Shown here in pieces: positions 1 to 6,927 of a DNA stretch of 13,971 nt; position 1 is the stretch's first letter; the number at the start of each line of letters is the position of its first letter. A model generated the notes under the pieces. That model was not told the origin of the DNA. It worked only from the letters and a program-made list of their open reading frames with translations, and searched no databases. This DNA comes from CAYSLU01 sp964431965 (GTDB taxonomy: Bacteria; Verrucomicrobiota; Kiritimatiellia; CAIKKV01; CAYSLU01): assembly GCA_964431965.1 (NCBI GenBank), contig CAYSLU010000115.1, forward strand, positions 1 through 13,971. Reading direction: 5' to 3'. Both the position numbers and the translations under genes were made by a program.

Positions 1-144
1 CTGGCCGACATGGTGTCCGTCATCGAAGGCGGGCGCCCCGTGCCCCCGTCCCTGGCCACGGGAACCGACGGGCTGATGGCCCAGATCGCCCTCGACGCCG
101 CCAACCGGTGCGCGGTGGAAGCCGGCGACGTGTCGCCGGCCTGA
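1..144 (+). CDS. Gfo/Idh/MocA-family oxidoreductase, C-terminal end (partial)
   Basis: Only the last 47 codons are in the window, ending at a TGA at 142-144; the start lies upstream. The visible peptide contains DMVSVIEGGRPVPPSL, then a GTDGLMAQIALDAANR stretch and a short tail. This pattern (a helix, 'I..GRP..P', 'DGL.A..I..AA..S/C') is typical of the extreme C-terminus of NAD(P)-dependent sugar or inositol dehydrogenase-like proteins of the Gfo/Idh/MocA family. No catalytic residue is visible and the substrate cannot be judged. It converges with the broken minus-strand gene that ends 6 bp away. The family call rests on a short tail and is moderately sure. Confidence 0.6.
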   Translation: MADMVSVIEGGRPVPPSLATGTDGLMAQIALDAANRCAVEAGDVSPA

Positions 145-150
145 AAGCGC

Positions 151-884
151 TCAGCCCGCTCCTGCCACCGTCACCGGCACGGGGCGGCCGCGCACGGTGA
201 CCGTCGGCGCAGGATGCGCGGAACCCGACACCGAGAGCACCACTTCATCGGGGCGTAGCGCGAAGCTCTCCAGGTCGAGGCGCCCCCGGGCCTGGTCGAG
301 CACCCGGCCGTTGCGCACCTCCACCCCATCGGGGCCCACACGCGCGTACGTCCGGCGGAAGAAGCTCTCGTCCAGAGCCAGGAAAACCTGGTGCGCTTCG
401 CTCGACACGCGGATCTCGTCCGGGACCCGGACGTACGCATCGCCCGGGTGCTGGCTCCCCAGGCCGTAGAAGTCCCGCCAGTACGGGTCAACCGCAAACC
501 CAAACCGGAAATCGCCGGTCCTCAGATCGACGGACTGCACGCCGTTGCACACGGTCGCGTAGGACTCCACCCTGCGCCATCGCCAGATCCTCCGGGCGGC
601 GCCCGAACTGCGGCCACAGCGCCGCGATCTGGTGGCCCGCGCAGGAGGTCATGCCATCCTCGAAGTGGTCGCCCCCTTCCGTCATTGTGTCGTCGCCGGA
701 CCGCGCGATGCTGCGGTAGGCGCGCTCCACGGCTGCCCGGATCTCGTCCGCCTCCGCGGTCCGGCCCATCGCCCGAAGGTGCTCCCCCAGTCGAACAGGC
801 TCCGCACCGGATGGCCAGATGCGTCAAGCGCCCGAGCGAGTCAAAACGGGCCTCGAACTCCGGAGTCGTCAGTCTGTAAGCCAT
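151..884 (-). pseudogene. Decayed gene, multiple frameshifts; possible carbohydrate-active protein remnant
   Basis: The gene has an intact start (ATG at 882-884) and a strong Shine-Dalgarno (AAGGAG, 892-897 on the opposite strand), but no single frame spans it. The first frame gives MAYRLTTPEFEARFDSLGR, which resembles the opening of a beta-sandwich domain. A second frame gives GHPVRSLFDWG. A third (about 787-572) gives EHLRAMGRTAEADEIRAAV and DHFEDGMTSCAGHQIAALW. From about 570 the frame changes again to VESYATVCNGVQSVDLRTG, WRDFYGLGSQHPGDAYV and a beta-rich end, stopping at 151. Two switches fall at C runs (784-788 and 570-572). The helical 'FEDGMTSCAG' part plus beta-rich ends recalls six-hairpin glycosidase-like proteins, but I do not recognise the family. 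A middle section may also be deleted. Sequencing error is possible, though neighbouring genes are clean. Confidence 0.6.
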
Positions 885-976
885 GAGGGCGCTCCTTCTT
901 CAACTGGCCGTGGTTGGGCGATGGTAGCCGAGCCGGGCTGGTGCTCGCCATGTCATTGTGATCCCCTCGCCGATCC

Positions 977-1004
977 GCCGGCTCTTTTCTTGTTTCGAGC
1001 CGGC
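977..1004. repeat. Perfect 8-bp inverted repeat in divergent spacer
   Basis: GCCGGCTC at 977-984 is the exact inverted complement of GAGCCGGC at 997-1004, separated by 12 T-rich bases. The two arms flank the candidate -35 element of the SH3b-protein promoter, which is where an operator would lie. It lacks a T tract after the second arm, so it is not a convincing terminator. Function is inferred from position only. Confidence 0.5.
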
Positions 1005-1019
1005 AGGGCTTGCTTTAGT
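990..1019 (+). promoter_or_regulatory. Candidate sigma70-type promoter for the SH3b-M48-cyclase operon
   Basis: A weak -35-like TTGTTT (990-995) is followed after 18 bases by an extended -10-like TGC-TTTAGT (1011-1019). Transcription would start near 1026, giving a leader of about 20 bases that contains the GGAGG ribosome-binding site (1036-1040) of the first gene. Each hexamer matches consensus only partly, so the call depends largely on position, spacing and the extended TGn. The inverted repeat at 977-1004 overlaps this element. Confidence 0.35.
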
Positions 1020-1047
1020 ATCTGCCTCACTGAACGGAGGGCAAGTC

Positions 1048-1533
1048 ATGACGAGATGGATCGCGAGGACGGTTGGCATCGCGCTCGCACTGGCCGCGCT
1101 GGGAGCGTCCGCCGCGGATAAGGCGATGAGCGTGCAGATCAAGACCGGAGAACTCCGGGAGAGCCCGTCATTTCTCGGGCGGGTCGTGACCACGGTCGCA
1201 TACGCCGACCGCGTCACCGTCACGGCTCAGCAAGGGGCATGGATGAAGGCCTCAACCGCCAAGGGGGCCTCCGGCTGGATCCATTCGTCAGCGCTCACGT
1301 CGAAGAAGATCGTGATGCAGGCCGGCCAGCAGGCCCAGTCGGCCGCGTCCTCCGACGAGCTCGCGCTCGCCGGAAAGGGGTTCAACTCGGACGTCGAGGC
1401 CAAGTTCAAGGCCCAGAACGGAAAGGCCAACTTCGCCGCAGTGGACCGCATGGAGACGATCGTCATCCCGCCCGCCAAGCTCGCCGAATTCCTTCGGGAC
1501 GGCGGCGTGGCAGCGAAAGGAGGCGTCCAATGA
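1048..1533 (+). CDS. Secreted SH3b (bacterial SH3-like) domain protein
   Basis: This is a 161-residue exported protein. The ATG at 1048 was chosen because GGAGG lies 7 bases upstream and the protein then begins with a classical signal peptide: MTRWIAR, a hydrophobic core, and probable cleavage after ASA at residue 22. Residues about 26-85 look like a bacterial SH3 domain (LRESPSFLGRVVTTVAYADR, then the WMKAS and GWIHSSAL signature). Such domains commonly bind cell-wall peptides or other envelope ligands. After a Gln/Ala/Ser linker, residues about 103-150 form a second block (ELALAGKGFNSDVEAKF, VDRMETIVIPP) that may be a conserved tail. The stop overlaps the start of the M48 protease gene, so the two are translationally coupled and probably work together in the periplasm. 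The ligand is unknown. Confidence 0.8.
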   Translation: MTRWIARTVGIALALAALGASAADKAMSVQIKTGELRESPSFLGRVVTTVAYADRVTVTAQQGAWMKASTAKGASGWIHSSALTSKKIVMQAGQQAQSAASSDELALAGKGFNSDVEAKFKAQNGKANFAAVDRMETIVIPPAKLAEFLRDGGVAAKGGVQ

Positions 1534-2447
1534 TGCGCCGCCTTTTCCTCGCCATCCTTCCCGTCGGCCTCGCCCTCGCGATCGCGGGGTGCAAGACGAT
1601 GGACACCCTCTCGGAAGTCGGGACGTCCATCGGCGTCGCCACGGGCACCATCAGCAGTGATCAGGCGGGCTCGATCAACCGAACGGCCCAGGCGGTGGGC
1701 AAGACGTTCGACGCCATCACGCCGGAGCAGGAGTACTACATCGGGCGCGCCGTCGCCGCCACCGTGCTGACCACCTACAAGCCCTACGACGAGCAGAAGG
1801 CCAACCTGTACCTGAACCAGGTCGGCCAGAGCGTCGCCGGGTTCTCGGACCGCCCCGAGACCTTCCGGGGCTACCACTTCCTGATTCTCGACACCGACGA
1901 GGTGAATGCCTTCGGAGCCCCCGGCGGGCTGATCCTCGTTTCGCGGGGCATGCTCCGCTGCTGTCGCAGCGAGGACGCCGTCGCCGCCGTGCTCGCCCAT
2001 GAGGTCGGCCACGTCCAGAACCGGGACGGGCTTCGGGCCATCAGCAAGGACCGCGTCTCGTCCGCGCTCACCATCATGGCGTCGGAGACGGCGAAGACGA
2101 TGGGCGGGGAACAGCTCGCGCAGCTGACGCAGCAGTTTGAGGGCAGCGTCCAGGACGTGACGTCCACCCTCGTCAACAGCGGCTACTCGCGCCGGCTCGA
2201 GCAGCAGGCGGACGCCGCCGCCGTCACCATCCTCAAGCGCGCCGGCTATGATCCCGCCGCGCTGGTCGCCATGCTCGAACTCATGGACAAGACCATGCGC
2301 CGCGATGGCCACGGCTTCGCCAAGACCCACCCGGACCCGAAGGACCGCATCGCCGAGGTGCGCCGTCTCATCGCGTCCTCAGCGGCGGCGGGCGCCGAGC
2401 CGGCGGCGCGCCGCGCGCGGTTCCAGGCGGCGCTGGCGGGCCTCTGA
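1530..2447 (+). CDS. M48-family zinc metalloprotease, lipoprotein
   Basis: This is a 305-residue predicted envelope lipoprotein protease. The start has two adjacent ATGs (1530 and 1533) behind AAAGGAGG at 1516-1523; 1530 gives an ATGA overlap with the upstream stop. Residues 1-20 are a lipoprotein signal with lipobox AIAGC and acylation site C21. The zinc site is HEVGH at 157-161, with the third ligand E224 in RRLEQQADAAA (ExxxD, typical of M48). Upstream, NAFGAPGGLILVSRGML (126-142) is the conserved strand preceding the active-site helix, and KTHPDPKDRI (265-274) matches the M48 'S/T-HP' motif. Relatives such as BepA and LoiP act in periplasmic protein quality control; a similar role is inferred. 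It lies between the SH3b gene and a CHASE2 cyclase, overlapping the latter by one base. Confidence 0.9.
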   Translation: MMRRLFLAILPVGLALAIAGCKTMDTLSEVGTSIGVATGTISSDQAGSINRTAQAVGKTFDAITPEQEYYIGRAVAATVLTTYKPYDEQKANLYLNQVGQSVAGFSDRPETFRGYHFLILDTDEVNAFGAPGGLILVSRGMLRCCRSEDAVAAVLAHEVGHVQNRDGLRAISKDRVSSALTIMASETAKTMGGEQLAQLTQQFEGSVQDVTSTLVNSGYSRRLEQQADAAAVTILKRAGYDPAALVAMLELMDKTMRRDGHGFAKTHPDPKDRIAEVRRLIASSAAAGAEPAARRARFQAALAGL

Positions 2448-4579
2448 TGGCGCGGCGGATCCTACACGGGATACTCCTCGGCATTCTCTGCGGAGCCTTG
2501 GGCGTGGCCGCATGGCGGCTGGGTTGGCTGGACCGCGCGGAGGTCCGCACGTGGGATCTGCGTGTCTCGATGCTCGCGCACCGCGAGCGCGCCGACCCGG
2601 ACATCACCCTCGTCTTCCTCGATCAGTCGAGCCTCGACTGGGCCAGGACCGAGAACAGCCTCTCGTGGCCCTGGCCTCGCGAAGTCTATACCCCCATCAT
2701 CTCGTCCGCCGCCGCAGGCGGTGCGCGCTCAGTCGCCTTCGACGTGCTGTACACCGAGCCGTCCGGGTACGGCGTCGAGGACGACCAGGCGCTTGCCTCG
2801 GCCATCGCGGACGCGCGCATGTTCGTGGGCACCGTCTTCCTCGGGGACGCACGGTCCAAGATCGGCTCCGCCACGAACTGGCCCCCGGACATTCCAGGCC
2901 CCCGCTTGCAGGCGGACGGGCTCGGCGCCCTCCCCGCGGAGATGCGGAAGCGCTTTGAGGCGCAGCGGGCGCTCTTCCCCATCCCCGAGGTCGCGACCAA
3001 CGCCGCCATGCTCGCCAACGTGTTCTCGAACCCCGATCCGGACGGGATCTATCGCCGCATCCGGCTGTTCGCGACATTCGACGGCCGCGTCATCCCCTCG
3101 CTCGGCCTCGCGGCCTACATCGCCGCCCACCCGGGGTGCCGGCTGGATGTCACGCCGGGCCAGCTGCGCGTCGGCGGCGCCACCGTCCCGCTCGACCGCG
3201 AGGGGCGCGCCATCCTGCGGTATCGCGGACCGACCCAGACGCACCGGACCGTCACCGCCGCCACGGTCGTCCGGGCCGCCATTCAGGGCGATGACGCGGA
3301 GGCGGTCGCCCGCCGGACCGAGTGGTTCAAGGGGCGCCATGTCCTGTTCGGCTTCTCGGCGCCCGGCCTGTACGACCTGCGGTCATCCCCCATCAGCGGC
3401 GTCTATCCGGGAGTCGAGATCCATGCCACCGTCCTCGACAACCTGCTCGCGGACGATTTCATGCGGGATGCGCCGGCATGGCTGACCGCGCTGCTCGCGC
3501 TCGCGCTGGCCGTGCTTGGAGCGATCCTCACCCGCTCCTGCCACCGGGCGTGGCAGGCGGCCACCGCCTTCATCGCGCTGCTGCCCCTTCCGTTCGCCGC
3601 CGGGTTTGCCGCCTATGCCTGGGGCGTCTGGCTGCCGATCATGGCCCCTCTGGCCGGCCTCGGACCCGCCCTCGTCGCCGGGCTCGTGCTGAACTACGCC
3701 ACCGAAGGCCGCCAGAAGCGGTTCATCAAGGGCGCGTTCAAGCAGTACCTGAGCCCGGCGGTCATCGAGGAGCTCGTCGAGCACCCCGAGCGCCTGAAGC
3801 TCGGCGGCGAGACGCGCGAGCTGTCCATCTACTTCTCGGACATCCAGGGCTTCACCGGCATCTCGGAAACGATGTCGCCCGAGCAGCTCACGGCGTTCCT
3901 GAACGAGTACCTCACGGAGATGACGGACATCATCTACAGCGAGGGCGGCACGATCGACAAGTACGAGGGCGACGCGATCATCGCCTTCTGGAACGCTCCG
4001 CTTCCCCAGGAGGATCACCCGACCCGCGCCGTTCGCGCCGCCATACGCTGCCAGGCCCGGCTCCGCGAGCTGCGCCCCGCCTATCGCGAGCGGGTCGGGC
4101 GCGACGTCCTTGTGCGGATCGGCCTCCACACCGGGCCCGTGGTCATCGGCAACATGGGCTCGAACCAGCGGTTCAACTACACGTTCCTGGGCGACGCCGG
4201 CAATCTCGCGTCCCGGCTCGAGGGCGTGAACAAGCAGTTCGGAACCTACGCGCTCATCTCGGCCGCCACCCGCGAGCGGCTCGCGCCGGACCTCGCCGCC
4301 CGCGAGATCGGCCGCGTCGCCGTGGTCGGCCGCAAGGAGCCGGTCGTTGTCTACGAGCCGATGACCGCGGAAGACCGGTCGGTGCGCGAGCCGCTCCTCG
4401 CGCGCTTCGACGAGGCGCTTCGATCCTTCTACGCCGGCCGGTTCCGCGAGGCTGCGACCGTGTTCGGCGAGCTGGCCGCCGGGGACCCCGTGTCGCGGAT
4501 CTACGCGACCCGCTGCGAGGCGCTGGTGGCCGCGCCGCCGGCCGGCTGGGACGGCGTCATCCGGCTCACGGAGAAATGA
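2447..4579 (+). CDS. CHASE2-domain class III adenylate cyclase
   Basis: This is a 710-residue membrane signalling enzyme expected to make cAMP from ATP. Order: an N-terminal membrane segment (about 5-25); a large extracytoplasmic CHASE2 sensor domain (about 30-340), including VFLDQSSLDW and GGARSVAFDVLY; three closely spaced membrane helices (about 343-362, 371-390, 394-416); then the catalytic domain (about 455-635). Metal-binding aspartates are D465 (YFSDIQGFT) and D509 (DKYEGDAIIAF). K505 and T579 occupy the base-specifying positions and favour ATP over GTP. N586 and R590 in LGDAGNLASRLEG are the transition-state residues. Residues about 645-710 form a TPR-like tail ending in WDGVIRLTEK, as in many CHASE2 cyclases. 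All catalytic residues are present, so it should be active. Its ATG shares a base with the protease stop, implying co-expression and perhaps sensing of the same envelope condition. Confidence 0.93.
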   Translation: MARRILHGILLGILCGALGVAAWRLGWLDRAEVRTWDLRVSMLAHRERADPDITLVFLDQSSLDWARTENSLSWPWPREVYTPIISSAAAGGARSVAFDVLYTEPSGYGVEDDQALASAIADARMFVGTVFLGDARSKIGSATNWPPDIPGPRLQADGLGALPAEMRKRFEAQRALFPIPEVATNAAMLANVFSNPDPDGIYRRIRLFATFDGRVIPSLGLAAYIAAHPGCRLDVTPGQLRVGGATVPLDREGRAILRYRGPTQTHRTVTAATVVRAAIQGDDAEAVARRTEWFKGRHVLFGFSAPGLYDLRSSPISGVYPGVEIHATVLDNLLADDFMRDAPAWLTALLALALAVLGAILTRSCHRAWQAATAFIALLPLPFAAGFAAYAWGVWLPIMAPLAGLGPALVAGLVLNYATEGRQKRFIKGAFKQYLSPAVIEELVEHPERLKLGGETRELSIYFSDIQGFTGISETMSPEQLTAFLNEYLTEMTDIIYSEGGTIDKYEGDAIIAFWNAPLPQEDHPTRAVRAAIRCQARLRELRPAYRERVGRDVLVRIGLHTGPVVIGNMGSNQRFNYTFLGDAGNLASRLEGVNKQFGTYALISAATRERLAPDLAAREIGRVAVVGRKEPVVVYEPMTAEDRSVREPLLARFDEALRSFYAGRFREAATVFGELAAGDPVSRIYATRCEALVAAPPAGWDGVIRLTEK

Positions 4580-4599
4580 CCCTAACGTTGCGAGGACCC

Positions 4600-5055
4600 A
4601 TGAAGGCGAAACCCCGGACGAACCGAACGACCGCACACGCGTCACTCAGCCTGCTCGGGCAGAGCCGGCAGGACTATCCGACGTCCCCGGACCGCGCCCG
4701 CTTGGAAGCCTTCCCGAACCCGCGCCCGGGGCGCCCGTACCGGATCCGCTGCGAGTGCCCGGAGTTCACCTCCCGCTGCCCCATCACCAACCAGCCGGAC
4801 TTCGGCACGATCATGATCGACTACGTACCGGACCGGCTCTGCGTGGAGAGCAAGGCGCTGAAGCTCTACCTGTTCTCGTACCGGGATCAGAACACCTTCT
4901 ACGAAGCCGCGGTGAACCGGATCCTGGACGATCTGGTGAAGGCCATCCGCCCGATCGAGGCACGGGTGACCGGGCGCTTCACGCCCCGCGGGGGAATCGC
5001 GATTACCGTGGAGGCAGAGCATCGGGCGGCCCGCCGACGCGCCCCAGCGCGCTGA
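4600..5055 (+). CDS. queF: NADPH-dependent 7-cyano-7-deazaguanine (preQ0) reductase
   Basis: This 151-residue protein reduces the nitrile of preQ0 to the amine of preQ1, a cytoplasmic step in making queuosine for tRNA (EC 1.7.1.13). Its length fits the short, single-domain QueF type. The catalytic cysteine is C60 in SRCPITNQPDFG, with proton donor D67. The family motif ESKALKLYLFSYR is at 83-95, with substrate-anchoring E83 and E102. At F100-Y101-E102 many QueF proteins have Phe-His-Glu, so Y101 is a small variation. The ATG at 4600 follows GAGG at 4592-4595. An in-frame ATG at 4576 overlapping the cyclase stop is less likely because its GGAG is only 2 bases away. The Arg/Ala-rich last dozen residues go beyond the usual QueF end and are encoded in the overlap with dxs on the other strand. 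Confidence 0.93.
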   Translation: MKAKPRTNRTTAHASLSLLGQSRQDYPTSPDRARLEAFPNPRPGRPYRIRCECPEFTSRCPITNQPDFGTIMIDYVPDRLCVESKALKLYLFSYRDQNTFYEAAVNRILDDLVKAIRPIEARVTGRFTPRGGIAITVEAEHRAARRRAPAR

Positions 5056-6904
5056 GGATTCCGTCGGCGATGTGCGCGCCCGTCAGCCCGCACTCGGACA
5101 TCAGCACCGGCGCCGCCCCGTGCGGGATGAACCGGTCGGGCCACCCGAAGCGGAGGATCCGGCCGCTGTAGCCGCCCGCGCCCAGAACCTCAGCCACCCC
5201 CGATCCGAATCCGCCGGCGAGCAAGCCGTTCTCGATGGTCGCGAACACCCGCGCCCGGGCGGCCTGGGCGTGCAGAAGCGCGTCGTCGACCGGGCGGATG
5301 AACCGGGGATTCACGATGCCCGCCGTGACGCCGGCGGCCGCCAGCCGATTGGCCGCATCCTGGGCCATGGTCAGCATGTCCCCCAGGGCCCAGATCTGGA
5401 CATCCGTCCCCTCGCGGAGCACCTCGGCGCGCCCGACCTCGATCGCGCCGGGCGACGACGGAAGCGCCTCAGCCGGGCCGCACCCGCGCGGGTAGCGGAT
5501 GATCACCGGGCGCCCCCACGCGACCGCGGCGTGCATCATGCTGAACAGCTCGCCCTGATCCCGGGGCTGCATCATCACCAGGTTCGGAACGGAGCGGAAG
5601 AGCGGGATGTCGAACACGCCATGGTGCGTCGGCCCGTCGTCCCCGACGATGCCCGCCCGGTCGAGGCAGATCACCACCGGCAGCCGCTGCAGGCAGACGT
5701 CGTGGATCACGCAGTCCACCGAACGCTGCGAGAACGTGGAGTACAGCGGCAGGATCGGCCGCAGCCCGCGGCTGGCCAGGCCGGCCGCAAAGATCACGGC
5801 ATGCTCCTCCGAAATCCCCACGTCAAAGAAGCGGCCCGGAAAGCGGCGCGAAAACGATGCCATCCCCGTGCCGCTGCGCATGGCCGCCGTAATCGCCACG
5901 ATTCGCTCGTCCTGCTCGGCCAGCCGCTCGAGCGTGCGGCCGAAGGCCTCCGAGTAGGTCAGCCCGCCCGATGACGGCGCCAGCTTGCCCGAGCACACCT
6001 CGAACCCCGACACGCCGTGCCACACGTCGGGCCGCTCCTCCGCAAAGTCGTACCCGCGGCCCTTCTGGGTGGAGACGTGCAGCAGGATCGGCTGCGGCGA
6101 GTTTCGCGCGATCTGGAGCGCGTCCAGCAGCACCGGGATGTTGTGGCCGTCGATCGGGCCGATGTAGCGGAGCCCCATCTCCTCGAAAAACACGCTGTGC
6201 AGGAACAGGCTCTTGACCGCTTCCTCGATCCGGTAGTACACGCGCCGCACAAAGTCCGTCTTCACGTGGCGGCGGACCATGCCTTCGACCGAGCTCTTCC
6301 ACCGGTTGTACCGGGGGTTGGCCAGCAGGCCACCCAGGTAGCGCGACAGCGATCCGACGTTCGCCGAGATCGACATCTCGTTGTCGTTCAGGATGACGAT
6401 CAGCCGCTTGGTGGTGCTCGCGACGTTGTTGAGCGCCTCGAAGGAGATGCCGCAGCCCAGCGTCGCATCGCCCACGACGGCCACCACGTGCTCGCTTCCG
6501 CCCGTGCGGTCCCGGGCGGCGGCGATTCCCAATGCCGCGGAAAGCGCCGTCCCGGAGTGCCCGGCCCCGAAGCAGTCGTATTCGCTCTCGGCCCGCGACA
6601 GGAATCCCGAGATGCCGCCGTGCTGCCGGAGCGTGGGGAACCGGTCACGCCGGCCCGTCAGGATCTTGTAGGTGTAGGCCTGGTGGCTGACGTCCCAGAT
6701 GATCTTGTCGTCCGGCGGAGCGAACGTCTTCAGCAGGGCCACCGTCAGCTCCACGACGCCCAGATTGGCCGCCAGGTGCCCGCCCGTCTTGCTGACGGTG
6801 TCGATGATGAGCTTGCGGACGTCCTCGGACAGCGCCGTCAGGTCCCCGGCCCCCAGCGGCTTCAGGTCGGCCGGCCCATTGATTCTGTCCAGTAGCGTCG
6901 CCAT
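5003..6904 (-). CDS. dxs: 1-deoxy-D-xylulose-5-phosphate synthase
   Basis: This 633-residue enzyme joins pyruvate and glyceraldehyde-3-phosphate to give DXP, the entry step of the MEP isoprenoid pathway and a precursor route for thiamine and pyridoxal (EC 2.2.1.7). Length is normal. Conserved features: H43 (GGHLAANLGVVELT), H74 (DVSHQAY), GHSGTALSAALG at 115-126, a thiamine-diphosphate/Mg site with D146 and N175 (NDNEMSIS), catalytic E366 (DVGISEEHAV), and DRAGIVGDDGPTHHG with D423 and H427. The usual GDG of the cofactor motif reads GDA (145-147). The C-terminal transketolase-like domain (about 490-620) ends before a Gly/Pro-rich tail. It is last of the minus-strand operon, 23 bp after a permease gene, and no clear Shine-Dalgarno precedes its ATG. 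Its 3' end overlaps queF by 53 bp. Confidence 0.95.
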   Translation of the reverse strand: MATLLDRINGPADLKPLGAGDLTALSEDVRKLIIDTVSKTGGHLAANLGVVELTVALLKTFAPPDDKIIWDVSHQAYTYKILTGRRDRFPTLRQHGGISGFLSRAESEYDCFGAGHSGTALSAALGIAAARDRTGGSEHVVAVVGDATLGCGISFEALNNVASTTKRLIVILNDNEMSISANVGSLSRYLGGLLANPRYNRWKSSVEGMVRRHVKTDFVRRVYYRIEEAVKSLFLHSVFFEEMGLRYIGPIDGHNIPVLLDALQIARNSPQPILLHVSTQKGRGYDFAEERPDVWHGVSGFEVCSGKLAPSSGGLTYSEAFGRTLERLAEQDERIVAITAAMRSGTGMASFSRRFPGRFFDVGISEEHAVIFAAGLASRGLRPILPLYSTFSQRSVDCVIHDVCLQRLPVVICLDRAGIVGDDGPTHHGVFDIPLFRSVPNLVMMQPRDQGELFSMMHAAVAWGRPVIIRYPRGCGPAEALPSSPGAIEVGRAEVLREGTDVQIWALGDMLTMAQDAANRLAAAGVTAGIVNPRFIRPVDDALLHAQAARARVFATIENGLLAGGFGSGVAEVLGAGGYSGRILRFGWPDRFIPHGAAPVLMSECGLTGAHIADGILSALGRVGGPPDALPPR

Positions 6905-6927
6905 ATCGTGCCGTCTTCAGCCGCTTC

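Noticed and set aside
958..1047. Upstream in-frame extension of the SH3b protein
   Set aside because: It would place coding sequence over the promoter and inverted repeat and bury the signal peptide; the ATG at 1048 has a good Shine-Dalgarno.
1227..2330. Open frame of about 367 codons opposite the SH3b and M48 genes
   Set aside because: It crosses two well-supported genes on the other strand and lacks motifs or a ribosome-binding site.
4576..4599. ATG at 4576 as the queF start, overlapping the cyclase stop
   Set aside because: The nearby GGAG is only 2 bases away, and the extra residues are not expected in the family; still possible.
3383..4645. Open frame of about 420 codons opposite the cyclase gene
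   Set aside because: The opposite strand carries an intact CHASE2-cyclase with all catalytic residues; the antisense peptide has no motif.
5072..5974. Plus-strand open frame of about 300 codons opposite dxs
   Set aside because: Its composition is low-complexity Arg/Pro/Ala and dxs on the other strand is unambiguous.
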